From a delta proteobacterium MLS_D (GTDB lineage Bacteria; Desulfobacterota; Syntrophia; Syntrophales; UBA2210): 64,000 nt of DNA. The position numbers and the translations under genes are program-made. Shown here in pieces: positions 8,135 through 15,467 of this stretch (the stretch's first letter is position 1; each line of letters opens with the position of its first letter). The DNA is taken from the NCBI GenBank assembly GCA_002030015.1, contig LQBH01000046.1, positions 1 through 64,000 of the forward strand, read 5' to 3'. The notes under the pieces were generated by a model. It was given only the letters and a program-made list of their open reading frames with translations, did not search any database and had not been told where the DNA came from.

Positions 8135-9226
8135 CTTATTAACTTATCGACGCTGATCCCTTTTTCTTCGAGGATTTTCGCTCCCCGCGCGACCGCCTTG
8201 CTTACCGCAACGGTGGAAATACCGAACCGTTTGGCCAGGGAGCGCATGGTTTCACCCAGTTCGCGAACAGCGACGTAACAGACCAGGCTTCGTGCCGTAA
8301 CGGTACGCTGGTAGCGGCCGGGCAGCCATATTTCTTGTTCTTTCACCCCAAGGAGCGATGCGACCCTGGCGGCGACGGCGTCCACCGTAATCCCGCGTGA
8401 CTTCAAGGCGTGACGGCGGTTGAATTCTTCATCGGCGGTTGCCAGCATTCGTTCAACGAAGTCGCTGTCGCCCAGCATGCGCTGATCGCCGGCGGTTCGA
8501 CGCCCCGCCTCCCGCAGCATTCGTACCGGCGTCCATTCCCCGTGATTGCGGACAAGACCTCCGTCGGCCAGGTCGTCCCGCTGTTCCTGCTCAATACCCC
8601 GGGCGACAAAGTCCCGATAGCTTTTCCGCGCCGGACCCTGCTGCGTGCCGAAATAGGAGAGCACTTCCCCCGTGTTTTGCCACGATTCCGTGATGTTTCC
8701 CATGATAACGGCATGTCCCGAGAAAGGGTACCTCTCAAGATCGTTCATGTTTTCCACGAGACCGGCTCGAAGCGGGTTCAGGTGAATGTAGCGCACCAGC
8801 TCAAGAAAATAGGCATCTTCCTGGCAGATGATCGATTTATAGCGATTCTGAAACAGATGTCCCTGGCGATCATGGCGCAGGTTGAAACTGACGGCATGAC
8901 CCGTCATCAATCGCCTCATAACGCTGGAAAGGGGATCGGTGCCGGTGCGCAAAAGCAGGTGGAAATGGTTGGGCATCAACGCCCAGGCGTAGCAGGCTGT
9001 TTTTGTCTCTTCGAGCAGGATCCCCAGCCGATCAAGAAATAACCAATGGTCCTTCTCATCCCTGAAGATCGTTGTTCGATCAATGCCCCGGGCGATGACG
9101 TGGTGAAGGGCTCCCGGCGCGTCTATGCGGGCTTGTCGCGGCATTGAGCACCCCCTTGCAGGGGAGTGGACGTCCCCTGTTTTATTTTAATAATATACTA
9201 ATAAGTTAATAAGTTAACTACGTCCC
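8122..9226 (-). mobile_element. REP-associated tyrosine transposase (RAYT) element with perfect 26-bp terminal inverted repeats
   Basis: A 1105-bp element with a single transposase gene. The left end (8122-8147) and right end (9201-9226) are perfect inverted repeats over 26 bp, starting GGGACGTAGTTAAC. Each end contains GTAG followed by a hairpin (GTTAA-CTTA-TTAAC), the arrangement known from REP sequences recognised by TnpA_REP proteins. No target-site duplication is visible, as expected for HUH single-strand transposition. The ends equal those of the three MITE-like copies at 1867-2119, 3455-3619 and 5036-5183, making this the likely autonomous parent. It sits exactly between the 3' ends of the acyl-CoA dehydrogenase and gatB. 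Confidence 0.88.
8131..9144 (-). CDS. REP-associated tyrosine (Y1/HUH) transposase
   Basis: A 337-residue protein with the transposase IS200-like fold. The HUH pair is H60/H62 in MPNHFHLLL (58-65); the conserved tail helix AYFLELVRYIHLNPLRAG (111-128) contains the candidate nucleophilic tyrosines Y112 and Y119. Residues from about 240 to the end form an extra helical region with a helix-turn-helix (LAKRFGISTVAVSKAVARG), probably a second DNA-binding domain. RAYT proteins cut and join single-stranded REP hairpins preceded by GTAG. Its own last residues (DKLIS-stop) are encoded by the left terminal repeat. All motifs are intact, so it may be active. Confidence 0.92.
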   Translation of the reverse strand: MPRQARIDAPGALHHVIARGIDRTTIFRDEKDHWLFLDRLGILLEETKTACYAWALMPNHFHLLLRTGTDPLSSVMRRLMTGHAVSFNLRHDRQGHLFQNRYKSIICQEDAYFLELVRYIHLNPLRAGLVENMNDLERYPFSGHAVIMGNITESWQNTGEVLSYFGTQQGPARKSYRDFVARGIEQEQRDDLADGGLVRNHGEWTPVRMLREAGRRTAGDQRMLGDSDFVERMLATADEEFNRRHALKSRGITVDAVAARVASLLGVKEQEIWLPGRYQRTVTARSLVCYVAVRELGETMRSLAKRFGISTVAVSKAVARGAKILEEKGISVDKLIS

Positions 9227-10656
9227 TTAAGTTTGTTGTGGAGGATTTCCTTGATGAGTTGGGGGTTGCCGGTGCCTTGTGAGGCCTGCATGGCCTGGCC
9301 CATGAGGAAGCCGAAGGCTTTCTGGGTGCCGGAGCGGTAGTCGTCAACGGCGGCGGGATTGTCGGTTATGATTCGATCGACGAGGGTTTCGAGCGCCGCC
9401 GTGTCTGAGACCTGGCGGACGTTGAGGCGTTCCACGACGGCTTCGGGCGCCTCGTCGCTTTCAAAGAGAACGGGCAGGATTTCGCGGGCCGCCCTGGCGT
9501 TGATCTCGTTTTTTTCGAGAAGCAGCAGGAGTCCCGCGAGTCGTTCCGCGGACAGGGGGGACGCTTCCACGGTCAGGCCCTTGTTTTTCAGCAGCGGCAG
9601 GAGCTGGGCGGCGATCCAGTGACACGCCGTCCGGGGCGGAATGCCGCTTTTCGCCACGGTTTCGAAGTAGTCGGCCAGGTCGCGGTCGGCGCTCATGAGG
9701 GACGCCTCGTCCCGGGGCAGTTCATAGTGTTCGATAAATCGCTCCATCTTGCGGGCGGGCATTTCGGGAAGCCGTGAGCGGACGGTCTCGAGCCATTCGT
9801 TCGAGATGACGATGGGGGGAACGGCGGGATCGGGAACACAGGGGCCCTCGAATTTGCCGCGCATGGCCACGGTCATCTTTTTGTCGGGGTCCCAGAGGCG
9901 CGTGTGAAGTGTCACCTGTTCTCCCGTGCGCACCTGGTCGGCCTGCCGCCGTATTTCGTAATCGACGGCGTCGCCCACGTTCTGGATGGAGTTCATGTTT
10001 TTTACTTCCACCTTGGTGTTGAACCGATCGGAACCTTTCGGACGGATGGAGATGTTGGCGTCCACCCGCATGGTGCCCTGTTCCATGCTGCACTCGGAGC
10101 TGCCGGCGTACCGGACGCGCGCCCGCAGGGCCTTGATGTATTCCATGGCTTCGTGTGAACTTCTGATGTCGGGGCGGCTCACAATTTCGACCAGGGGCGT
10201 GCCGGCCCGGTTGAAATCGACGAGGCTGACGGGGGTCTTGCCTTCGCGTTCGTGAAGCAGCTTGGCGACGTCTTCTTCCATGTGGACCTGGATGATGCCG
10301 ATGTTGCGCGACGAGCCGTCTTCGGCGGTGATCCGGACACGTCCGTTTTTCGCCAGGGGCTTGTGGAACTGTGAAAGCTGGTACCCCTTGGGAAGGTCGG
10401 GATAGTAGTAGACTTTCTGGTCGAAGGCGATGATGGGGCTGATCTCGCAGTCCAGGGCCAGCGCGGCGAGGGTCGCCTTTTCCAGGGCTTCCGCGCTCAG
10501 CCGGGGCAGGGCGCCGGGCAGCCACAGGCAAACGGGGCAGGTGTTCCGGTTCGGTTCGTCGCCCGGCCGGTTTGGGCAGTCGCAGAACATTTTTGTTTTT
10601 GTGTTGAGTTGAACGTGTATTTCAAGGCCGATAACGGCTTCAAATTCATCGATCAT
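9214..10656 (-). CDS. gatB: Asp-tRNA(Asn)/Glu-tRNA(Gln) amidotransferase subunit B (lacks the HDYRYF motif)
   Basis: A 480-residue GatB: cradle domain (about 1-290), helical domain and YqeY-like tail domain (about 330-480). GatB activates mischarged Asp-tRNA(Asn) or Glu-tRNA(Gln) with ATP and receives ammonia from GatA. The GLEIHVQL start (H14), zinc cysteines C25, C27, C40 and C43, HMEEDVAKL (125-133) and DFNRAGTPLVEIVS are kept. The near-universal segment with HDYRYFPEPD is shortened to GKFEGPCVPDP (267-277), losing HDYRYF in frame. The start overlaps the GatA-like stop by ATGA, so the two are translationally coupled. The C-terminal Gly-Arg-Ser-stop is supplied by the RAYT element's terminal repeat. 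Its activity as an amidotransferase is therefore open. Confidence 0.93.
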   Translation of the reverse strand: MIDEFEAVIGLEIHVQLNTKTKMFCDCPNRPGDEPNRNTCPVCLWLPGALPRLSAEALEKATLAALALDCEISPIIAFDQKVYYYPDLPKGYQLSQFHKPLAKNGRVRITAEDGSSRNIGIIQVHMEEDVAKLLHEREGKTPVSLVDFNRAGTPLVEIVSRPDIRSSHEAMEYIKALRARVRYAGSSECSMEQGTMRVDANISIRPKGSDRFNTKVEVKNMNSIQNVGDAVDYEIRRQADQVRTGEQVTLHTRLWDPDKKMTVAMRGKFEGPCVPDPAVPPIVISNEWLETVRSRLPEMPARKMERFIEHYELPRDEASLMSADRDLADYFETVAKSGIPPRTACHWIAAQLLPLLKNKGLTVEASPLSAERLAGLLLLLEKNEINARAAREILPVLFESDEAPEAVVERLNVRQVSDTAALETLVDRIITDNPAAVDDYRSGTQKAFGFLMGQAMQASQGTGNPQLIKEILHNKLKGRS

Positions 10657-11843
10657 GAAGCGGTTCCTCCGTGGTGTCGGTTCAGCCGGACGGCGAGATC
10701 AAGCAAGCGGGCATCGTCCAGGCGTCGTCCCAGAACCTGGACCGGCGCGGAGCCGGGAAGAGAAAGATGAACGGCGGGCAAACCCGCCAGGTTGGCCGGC
10801 AGGGTGAATCGGAAGAGGTTGTAAAGGTCGCCCGTGGTTGTTGTTTCCACTGAAGGCGCGGCGCCTCCCCTGGTCGTGGGCAGCACCAGGAAATCGATGT
10901 CGTCGAAAAGCTTTTCCAGTGAGGCGACGAGCCGCGCCCGAAGGCGGCAGGCTTTTTCGAAGGCATCGTATTGTTCGAACTGGTAGAAGGCGCCCTGAAA
11001 GAGGAAGCTTTTCAGCAGTGGGCCGAAAGCTTCGCCCCGGCTCGTGAGGTACATCTCGTTCCAGTCCCTGGTTCCCCTGGCCCGGTGGCCGTAGCGGACG
11101 CCGTCGAATTTTCCCGCGCTGGACGAGGCTTCGACGGAACCGATGATGTGGTGGACCGTGGGGAACAGGTCGAATTCGGCGATACTCGCGTCGCGAAGGA
11201 CGCAACCGGCGGGTTCCAGTTCCGACAGGGCTGTTCTGAAGGCCTCGCCGTCGCCGGGATCGAGGAGGGCGAGCGCTTCGGACACCACGCCCAGGCGATA
11301 TTCCGCGGTCTGGTCAGGGTTGCTGAAGTCGGGCATTGTTGGGGACAGCGTGAAATCCTGTTCGTCGTCGCCACAGGCGGCGGCCGCGGCGTTTCTGATA
11401 TCCGCGGGGTCTTTTGCCATGAATCCCAGGCATTCCATTGAGGGAATGAGGCCGATGAGACCGAACCGTGAGATGACGCCGAAGCTGGGCTTGTAGCCCG
11501 TGAGTCCGACCCGGGCGGCTCCGATCCGGGCTTCGCCCATGTGGTCCATCAGCAGGGCGATGTCGGCTTCTCTTGCCGCGACGGCCGGTCCCGCGCCGTC
11601 ACGGTCGATGCCGAGACCAAGTTCGTTCATGCTGGTAGTGCCCGCCAGCGTCGCGCCCGCCGCTTCGAGGCGTCTGACCACCGTGGCGTCTTCCAGGGCG
11701 ATGAATCCCTCAAGCGCCCGGGTACCCGCTTCCGTGGGCCAGTCACGAACCGATACGGAGGGGTGCAGGGCGATGTTCTTTCCCTCGAGGGGGCCGTCAC
11801 CGGCCGACCGTGTGCCCCTGTGGATGATATGACTCTGTTTCAT
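10653..11843 (-). CDS. GatA-like amidase homologue lacking the catalytic Lys-Ser-Ser triad
   Basis: A 396-residue amidase-signature homologue, about 90 shorter than normal GatA (about 485). Family landmarks are clear: EDATVVRRLEAAGATLAGTT (51-70), GYKPSFGVISRFGLI (116-130) and LPANLAGLPAVHLSLPG near the end. The catalytic residues are gone. The IKDN lysine region reads ALHPSV (His at 27), the GGSSGGS loop with the cis-serine is deleted (residues 78-86 bridge the gap), and the nucleophile segment DTGGSIRQPAA reads DHMGEARIGAA (100-110, Glu at the serine). The frame is open, GC-rich, coupled to gatB by ATGA, and has a good ribosome-binding site (AAGGA), so it looks maintained rather than decayed. 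Probably a non-catalytic GatA partner; ammonia supply unknown. Confidence 0.85.
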   Translation of the reverse strand: MKQSHIIHRGTRSAGDGPLEGKNIALHPSVSVRDWPTEAGTRALEGFIALEDATVVRRLEAAGATLAGTTSMNELGLGIDRDGAGPAVAAREADIALLMDHMGEARIGAARVGLTGYKPSFGVISRFGLIGLIPSMECLGFMAKDPADIRNAAAAACGDDEQDFTLSPTMPDFSNPDQTAEYRLGVVSEALALLDPGDGEAFRTALSELEPAGCVLRDASIAEFDLFPTVHHIIGSVEASSSAGKFDGVRYGHRARGTRDWNEMYLTSRGEAFGPLLKSFLFQGAFYQFEQYDAFEKACRLRARLVASLEKLFDDIDFLVLPTTRGGAAPSVETTTTGDLYNLFRFTLPANLAGLPAVHLSLPGSAPVQVLGRRLDDARLLDLAVRLNRHHGGTAS

Positions 11844-11858
11844 TCGAAGTCCTTCTTG

Positions 11859-12167
11859 CTGGATTCCGGCCTTCGCCGGAATGACGCAATAAAAAGAAAC
11901 TGGATTCCGGCCTCCGCCGGAATGACGAAAAAAAAGTTTTTATGTCGTCACCCCGGCGCAGGCCGGGGTCCAGATGGTTAGATTATTGTATGGGCCTCCG
12001 CCGGAATGACGAAATAAAAAGAAACTGGATTCCGGCCTTCGCCGGAATGACGAAATATTCAAGGTTCCCTGCCGTTACCCCGGCGCGTGTTTTTAAGGAC
12101 ACACGGCCTGGATCGGGTCTCAACACTCCGTCGTCACCCCGGCGCAGGCCGGGGTCCAGATGGTGTT
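11859..12167. repeat. Cluster of hairpin repeats (TTCCGGC...GCCGGAA type), left of the GIY-YIG gene
   Basis: Three full units of CTGGATTCCGGCCTTCGCCG+GAATGACG (11859-11886, 11900-11927, 12025-12052), one partial (11992-12010), and two copies of a second GC hairpin unit (CACCCCGGCGCAGGCCGGGG) at about 11946-11975 and 12131-12163. Each is a self-complementary hairpin. The block 11900-11992 is repeated without change at 12568-12660. The cluster starts within the ribosome-binding region of the GatA-like gene. It fills the 382-bp gap between that gene and the GIY-YIG gene; no other feature is visible. Confidence 0.88.
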
Positions 12168-12225
12168 ATTATTTCAGGATTCACCCAAATGGTGAATGAC
12201 AGGTTGTAAATATTTTTTCAACCCG

Positions 12226-12516
12226 TCAAATAATACGCTGGTATAAATCCTCCCAGTCAGGATTAGCGCTTTCGATCAACTTCAACTTCCAGGCGCGTTT
12301 CCATTCTTTTATTTGCTTTTCCCTTACAATCGCCGATTCCATTGTTTCATGAATTTCGAACCAAACCAGGAGATGGACGCTGTATCGTTTTGTAAAGCCC
12401 TCTGCCAGCCCATTCTTGTGTTCACAGACCCTTTTCGCGAGGTTCGAGGTGACGCCTGTGTACAACGTGCCGTTTCGTTTGCTTGCTAACATGTAAACGG
12501 CGGGCAGTCTCTCCAT
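12226..12516 (-). CDS. GIY-YIG superfamily endonuclease-like protein
   Basis: A 96-residue single-domain protein with the GIY-YIG pattern (VYMLASKRNGTLYTGVT, residues 7-23), the helix arginine (NLAKRVCEHKNG) and the metal-binding glutamate region (ESAIVREKQIKEWKR). It belongs to the small family often annotated only as GIY-YIG nuclease (UvrC N-terminal-like). It is embedded in two clusters of hairpin repeats, an arrangement I recall as frequent for this family. A link between the nuclease and the spread of the hairpins is a reasonable but untested idea. It separates the GatA-like gene from aspS on the same strand. Confidence 0.9.
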   Translation of the reverse strand: MERLPAVYMLASKRNGTLYTGVTSNLAKRVCEHKNGLAEGFTKRYSVHLLVWFEIHETMESAIVREKQIKEWKRAWKLKLIESANPDWEDLYQRII

Positions 12517-12531
12517 AGGTCATGTGCCCCT

Positions 12532-12826
12532 GCTGGATTCCGGCCTTCGCCGGAATGACGGAATAAACTGGATTCCGGCCTCCGCCGGAATGACGAAAAA
12601 AAAGTTTTTATGTCGTCACCCCGGCGCAGGCCGGGGTCCAGATGGTTAGATTATTGTATGTCGGCGAAGTCCTTCTTGCTGGATTCCGGCCTCCGCCGGA
12701 ATGACACAATAAAAAGAAACTGGATTCCGGCTTTCGCCGGAATGACGAAAGAAACTGGATTCCGGCCTTCGCCGGAATGACGGCCTCGTTTCTCACCCTC
12801 TATCCCGGTCTTCGCCGGAATGACGC
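12532..12826. repeat. Cluster of hairpin repeats, right of the GIY-YIG gene
   Basis: At least five hairpin units of the TGGATTCCGGC...GCCGGAATGAC type (12533-12560, 12568-12595, 12679-12706, 12720-12747 and 12754-12781), a partial one near 12805-12825, and one CCCCGGCGCAGGCCGGGG unit at about 12618-12637. Block 12568-12660 equals 11900-11992 exactly (93 bp). The phrase CGAAGTCCTTCTTGCTGGAT at 12665 repeats the leader of the GatA-like gene at 11845. Spacing is irregular, and no gene is visible. Confidence 0.88.
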
Positions 12827-12841
12827 AATAAACCTGGTCAA

Positions 12842-14959
12842 TTATTCCAGGATCGTGACGGTTTTGAAGAAGTCTCCTTTCACGGAGGGGGCGTTTTTGA
12901 AGATTTCTTTGGATTCCGCCGATGGATGGCGGCGTGGCTCGGCGGTTTGTCTCAGCCGGTTGCCCCCTTCGGCCAGTGAGAAGAGCGGTTCTTCCGATCC
13001 CGCGGCCGCCCGGATTGTTTCGGCCATGTTCCGGGCCTCGTCCAGGGCCTGTTCGATCGCGGATCGTTCGTCGTCGTCGAGCCCGATCCGGGATACCCAG
13101 GACAGGGAATGCACGAGGTCGGCCTTTTCACTGCTTCCCGGCAGGGTCGCGTCGCTCTGTCCCGTCAGCAGCGCCAGTTCGGCGAGTTGTTCGCGCGTGA
13201 CCGGCGAGGGTGCCTCGGTGAGGGGACAGTAGGCGCTCCGGTTTTTGGGGAAGGCGATGACGTCCCGTATGGAGGGTGTTCCCAGTATCATGGCGACCAC
13301 GCGGTCCATACCCAGGGCGAGGCCGCCGTGGGGAGGAAGCCCGTAATCAAAAGCACGCAGGAAGAAGCCGAATTTTTCCCGCACCTCGTCGGCCGTCAAT
13401 CCCAGTGCCTGGAATATTTTGTTCTGCACATCCCGGTTGTTGATGCGGATGCTGCCGCCGCCCAGCTCCTCGCCGTTTACGACCAGGTCGTAGGCGCGGG
13501 ACTTGAGGGACAGCAGTTCTTCTCTGTTCGCGGGGTCGAAGTCGGTGCGATCCGGAGCCGTGAAGGGATGGTGATTGGAGGTGACGCCTTCATCGGTCGC
13601 CTGGAAGAGGGGGAATTCGGTGATCCACACGGGGCTGAAGGCATCGCGGGGAATCAGGTCCAGGCGCTCGGCCAGGTGCAGCCGCAACCTGCCCAGCACG
13701 GAGGCGACCACTTCGGGTTCGGGGTCGGCGATCATGACGATGACGTCGCCGTCGCGGGCGTCGAAACGTCGCATGATTTCTTCCCGCTCTTTATCGCTGA
13801 AAAACTGAACAATGTTGGAGTCGAGTTTTCCGTCGGTGACGCGCATCCAGGTCATTCCCTTGCCGCCCAGGGCGGGGACGATCTGTTTGGCGTATTCATT
13901 CTGCAGGACGTTCTTGCTCAGTTCGTCCGACTTGCCGGTGACGGTGAGTCCTTTGATGACGCCGCCCCGCCCGAGCACCTGTTTGAAGATGCTGTAGGAG
14001 GTGTCGCGGAAGATGGAGGTGGCGTCCACGAAGCGCAGTCCGAAGCGCAAATCGGGCCGATCCGTGCCGGCTGTTTCCATGGCTTCGTGCCAGGTCAGGC
14101 GGGGAAAGGGCCGGGACAGCTCAATGCCGCCTTCCCGAAACATGCGTGCCGTCAGTTCTTCCAGCAGCCCGTAAATGAACTCTTCGTCGATGAATGAGGA
14201 TTCCATGTCGAGCTGAGTGAACTCGGGCTGCCGGTTGGGCCGCAGGTCTTCGTCGCGGAAACAGCGGGCGAACTGGTAGTAGCGTTCGAAGCCGGCCGCC
14301 ATGAGAAGCTGTTTGAACAGTTGTGGCGACTGGGGCAGGGCGTAGAAATGTCCCGGGTGAATGCGGCTGGGTACCAGGTAGTCGCGGGCCCCCTCGGGCG
14401 TGCTCTTCGTGAGAACGGGTGTTTCGATTTCGATAAAGCCCTGTTCGTCGAGGCAGCGCCTGACGCCGGAGAAGATGCGATGCCGCTTGATGAAGTGGTC
14501 CTGCATGGAGGGGCGGCGCAAATCAAGGTAGCGGTACTGAAGGCGCAGGTCTTCGCTGATTGATTCTATTCCGGAAACGGTTCCTTCCAGGACCATCGCC
14601 TTTTCAGAAACGGGGAAGGGTAGTGTCTCTGATGTACTGAGAACTGAAAGGCTTGTGGCGGTCACCTCGATGGTGCCCGTTTCGATATTGGGATTTTCCG
14701 TTCCTTCCTGCCGCCGGATCACGGTTCCTTCCAGGGCGACGCAGAACTCGCTACGCAGGTGGGAAGCCTCGCCGCAGAGTTCCGCCGAGGAATGTTCGGG
14801 GCTGAAAACCACCTGTACAAGGCCGCTGCGGTCGCGCAGGTGAATAAAGAGGACGTCGCCGTGGTCGCGGAGGGCGTCTACCCATCCCGCCAGATGCACG
14901 GCGCGGCCGATGTCGTTTTCGGAAAGAGCGCCGCAGGGTGTCCGACCGCTCGATTGCAT
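12842..14959 (-). CDS. aspS: Aspartyl-tRNA synthetase fused to GatC (predicted non-discriminating)
   Basis: A 705-residue protein. Residues 1-590 are a bacterial-type class II AspRS: OB-fold anticodon domain, QSPQLFKQLLM, motif 2 (FRDEDLRPNRQPEFTQLDME), GGGSIRI and motif 3 (LALGMDRVVAMILG). Residues about 612-705 resemble GatC, ending FKNAPSVKGDFFKTVTILE like the GatC tail. H33 (RDHGD) and G86 (QEGTENP) match the residues that mark non-discriminating AspRS in Pseudomonas (H31, G82), so it should also make Asp-tRNA(Asn). AspRS-GatC fusions are known in deltaproteobacteria. It would pass Asp-tRNA(Asn) to the GatA-like/GatB pair encoded downstream; a repeat cluster now splits that run. Confidence 0.93.
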   Translation of the reverse strand: MQSSGRTPCGALSENDIGRAVHLAGWVDALRDHGDVLFIHLRDRSGLVQVVFSPEHSSAELCGEASHLRSEFCVALEGTVIRRQEGTENPNIETGTIEVTATSLSVLSTSETLPFPVSEKAMVLEGTVSGIESISEDLRLQYRYLDLRRPSMQDHFIKRHRIFSGVRRCLDEQGFIEIETPVLTKSTPEGARDYLVPSRIHPGHFYALPQSPQLFKQLLMAAGFERYYQFARCFRDEDLRPNRQPEFTQLDMESSFIDEEFIYGLLEELTARMFREGGIELSRPFPRLTWHEAMETAGTDRPDLRFGLRFVDATSIFRDTSYSIFKQVLGRGGVIKGLTVTGKSDELSKNVLQNEYAKQIVPALGGKGMTWMRVTDGKLDSNIVQFFSDKEREEIMRRFDARDGDVIVMIADPEPEVVASVLGRLRLHLAERLDLIPRDAFSPVWITEFPLFQATDEGVTSNHHPFTAPDRTDFDPANREELLSLKSRAYDLVVNGEELGGGSIRINNRDVQNKIFQALGLTADEVREKFGFFLRAFDYGLPPHGGLALGMDRVVAMILGTPSIRDVIAFPKNRSAYCPLTEAPSPVTREQLAELALLTGQSDATLPGSSEKADLVHSLSWVSRIGLDDDERSAIEQALDEARNMAETIRAAAGSEEPLFSLAEGGNRLRQTAEPRRHPSAESKEIFKNAPSVKGDFFKTVTILE

Positions 14960-15274
14960 TGTTGTCGTGTCCTTTCCCGGTGGTACCTGTTTCGTCTGTG
15001 CCGGCGGGGCGAAATGATCCCCCGCCGAAGCGAAGAGACCTTAGCAGACCTCCCGGGGACTTGCAAGGCAAAGATGCCATGATTTCAGCGGTCTCGAAGA
15101 GTACTCGCTGAAGCGAGCGTTCCCGACGAACCGGTGTTTCTGTTTTGCCTGTGGCGTGCGGGTCCTGATGGGAGCGACACGGAATGAAACGGACCGAACC
15201 GGCAACAATTTCTTGACAAAGGGCAGGTTCTGTGGTCGGATACCGCTCCATCGATTTCAGTCGGAGAAGAAGGT
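14960..15274 (+). promoter_or_regulatory. Divergent intergenic region aspS / rpmH with putative rpmH promoter
   Basis: 315 bp between the aspS start and rpmH. A TTGACA at 15213-15218 is followed 17-19 bp later by a poor -10 (TCGGAT/GGATAC, about 15236-15243), about 35 bp before the rpmH start. rpmH is read from GAGAAGAAGGT just upstream of its ATG. I see no cluster of DnaA boxes and no further gene. Confidence 0.4.
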
Positions 15275-15412
15275 ATGAAAAAGAATTTGACCACCGTATC
15301 AAACGTGAAGCGAAAAAGGACCCATGGGTTTCGCGTCAGAATGTCAACGCGCTGGGGACGCCAGGTATTGAGCAGACGACGGGCGAAGGGGCGGAGAAGG
15401 CTTACCGTTTAA
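15275..15412 (+). CDS. rpmH: 50S ribosomal protein L34
   Basis: A 45-residue basic protein, [18 protein letters not shown]..., with the invariant L34 core [12 protein letters not shown] and the ending [13 protein letters not shown]34 is part of the large ribosomal subunit. The ATG follows GGAGAAGAAGGT with normal spacing. The N-terminus is one residue longer than the usual form (MKRTFQPSN), and the second residue is Lys. It is followed by rnpA, yidD, yidC, jag and mnmE, the classic order. The stop at 15412 is 55 bp before the preferred rnpA start. Confidence 0.97.
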   Translation: MKKNLTTVSNVKRKRTHGFRVRMSTRWGRQVLSRRRAKGRRRLTV

Positions 15413-15467
15413 TCGCGCCCGGGCGTTGCGCGCCTTGTCCCGTGGGGACCCGCCGCCGGAAGTTCGC

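Noticed and set aside
10653-11843. GatA-like gene as a frameshifted pseudogene
   Set aside because: The frame is continuous, the missing segments are deleted in frame, start signal and coupling to gatB are intact, and codon use resembles its neighbours.
11859-12826. Repeats around the GIY-YIG gene as a CRISPR array
   Set aside because: Spacing between repeats is irregular, many units are directly adjacent or partial, spacer lengths vary widely, and no cas gene is present.
13109-14197. Long open frame on the plus strand inside aspS
   Set aside because: Antisense shadow of a conserved synthetase; no start signal and no recognisable domain.
14960-15274. Replication origin upstream of rpmH
   Set aside because: dnaA is not adjacent and I could not find a cluster of DnaA boxes or an AT-rich unwinding region in the 315-bp gap.
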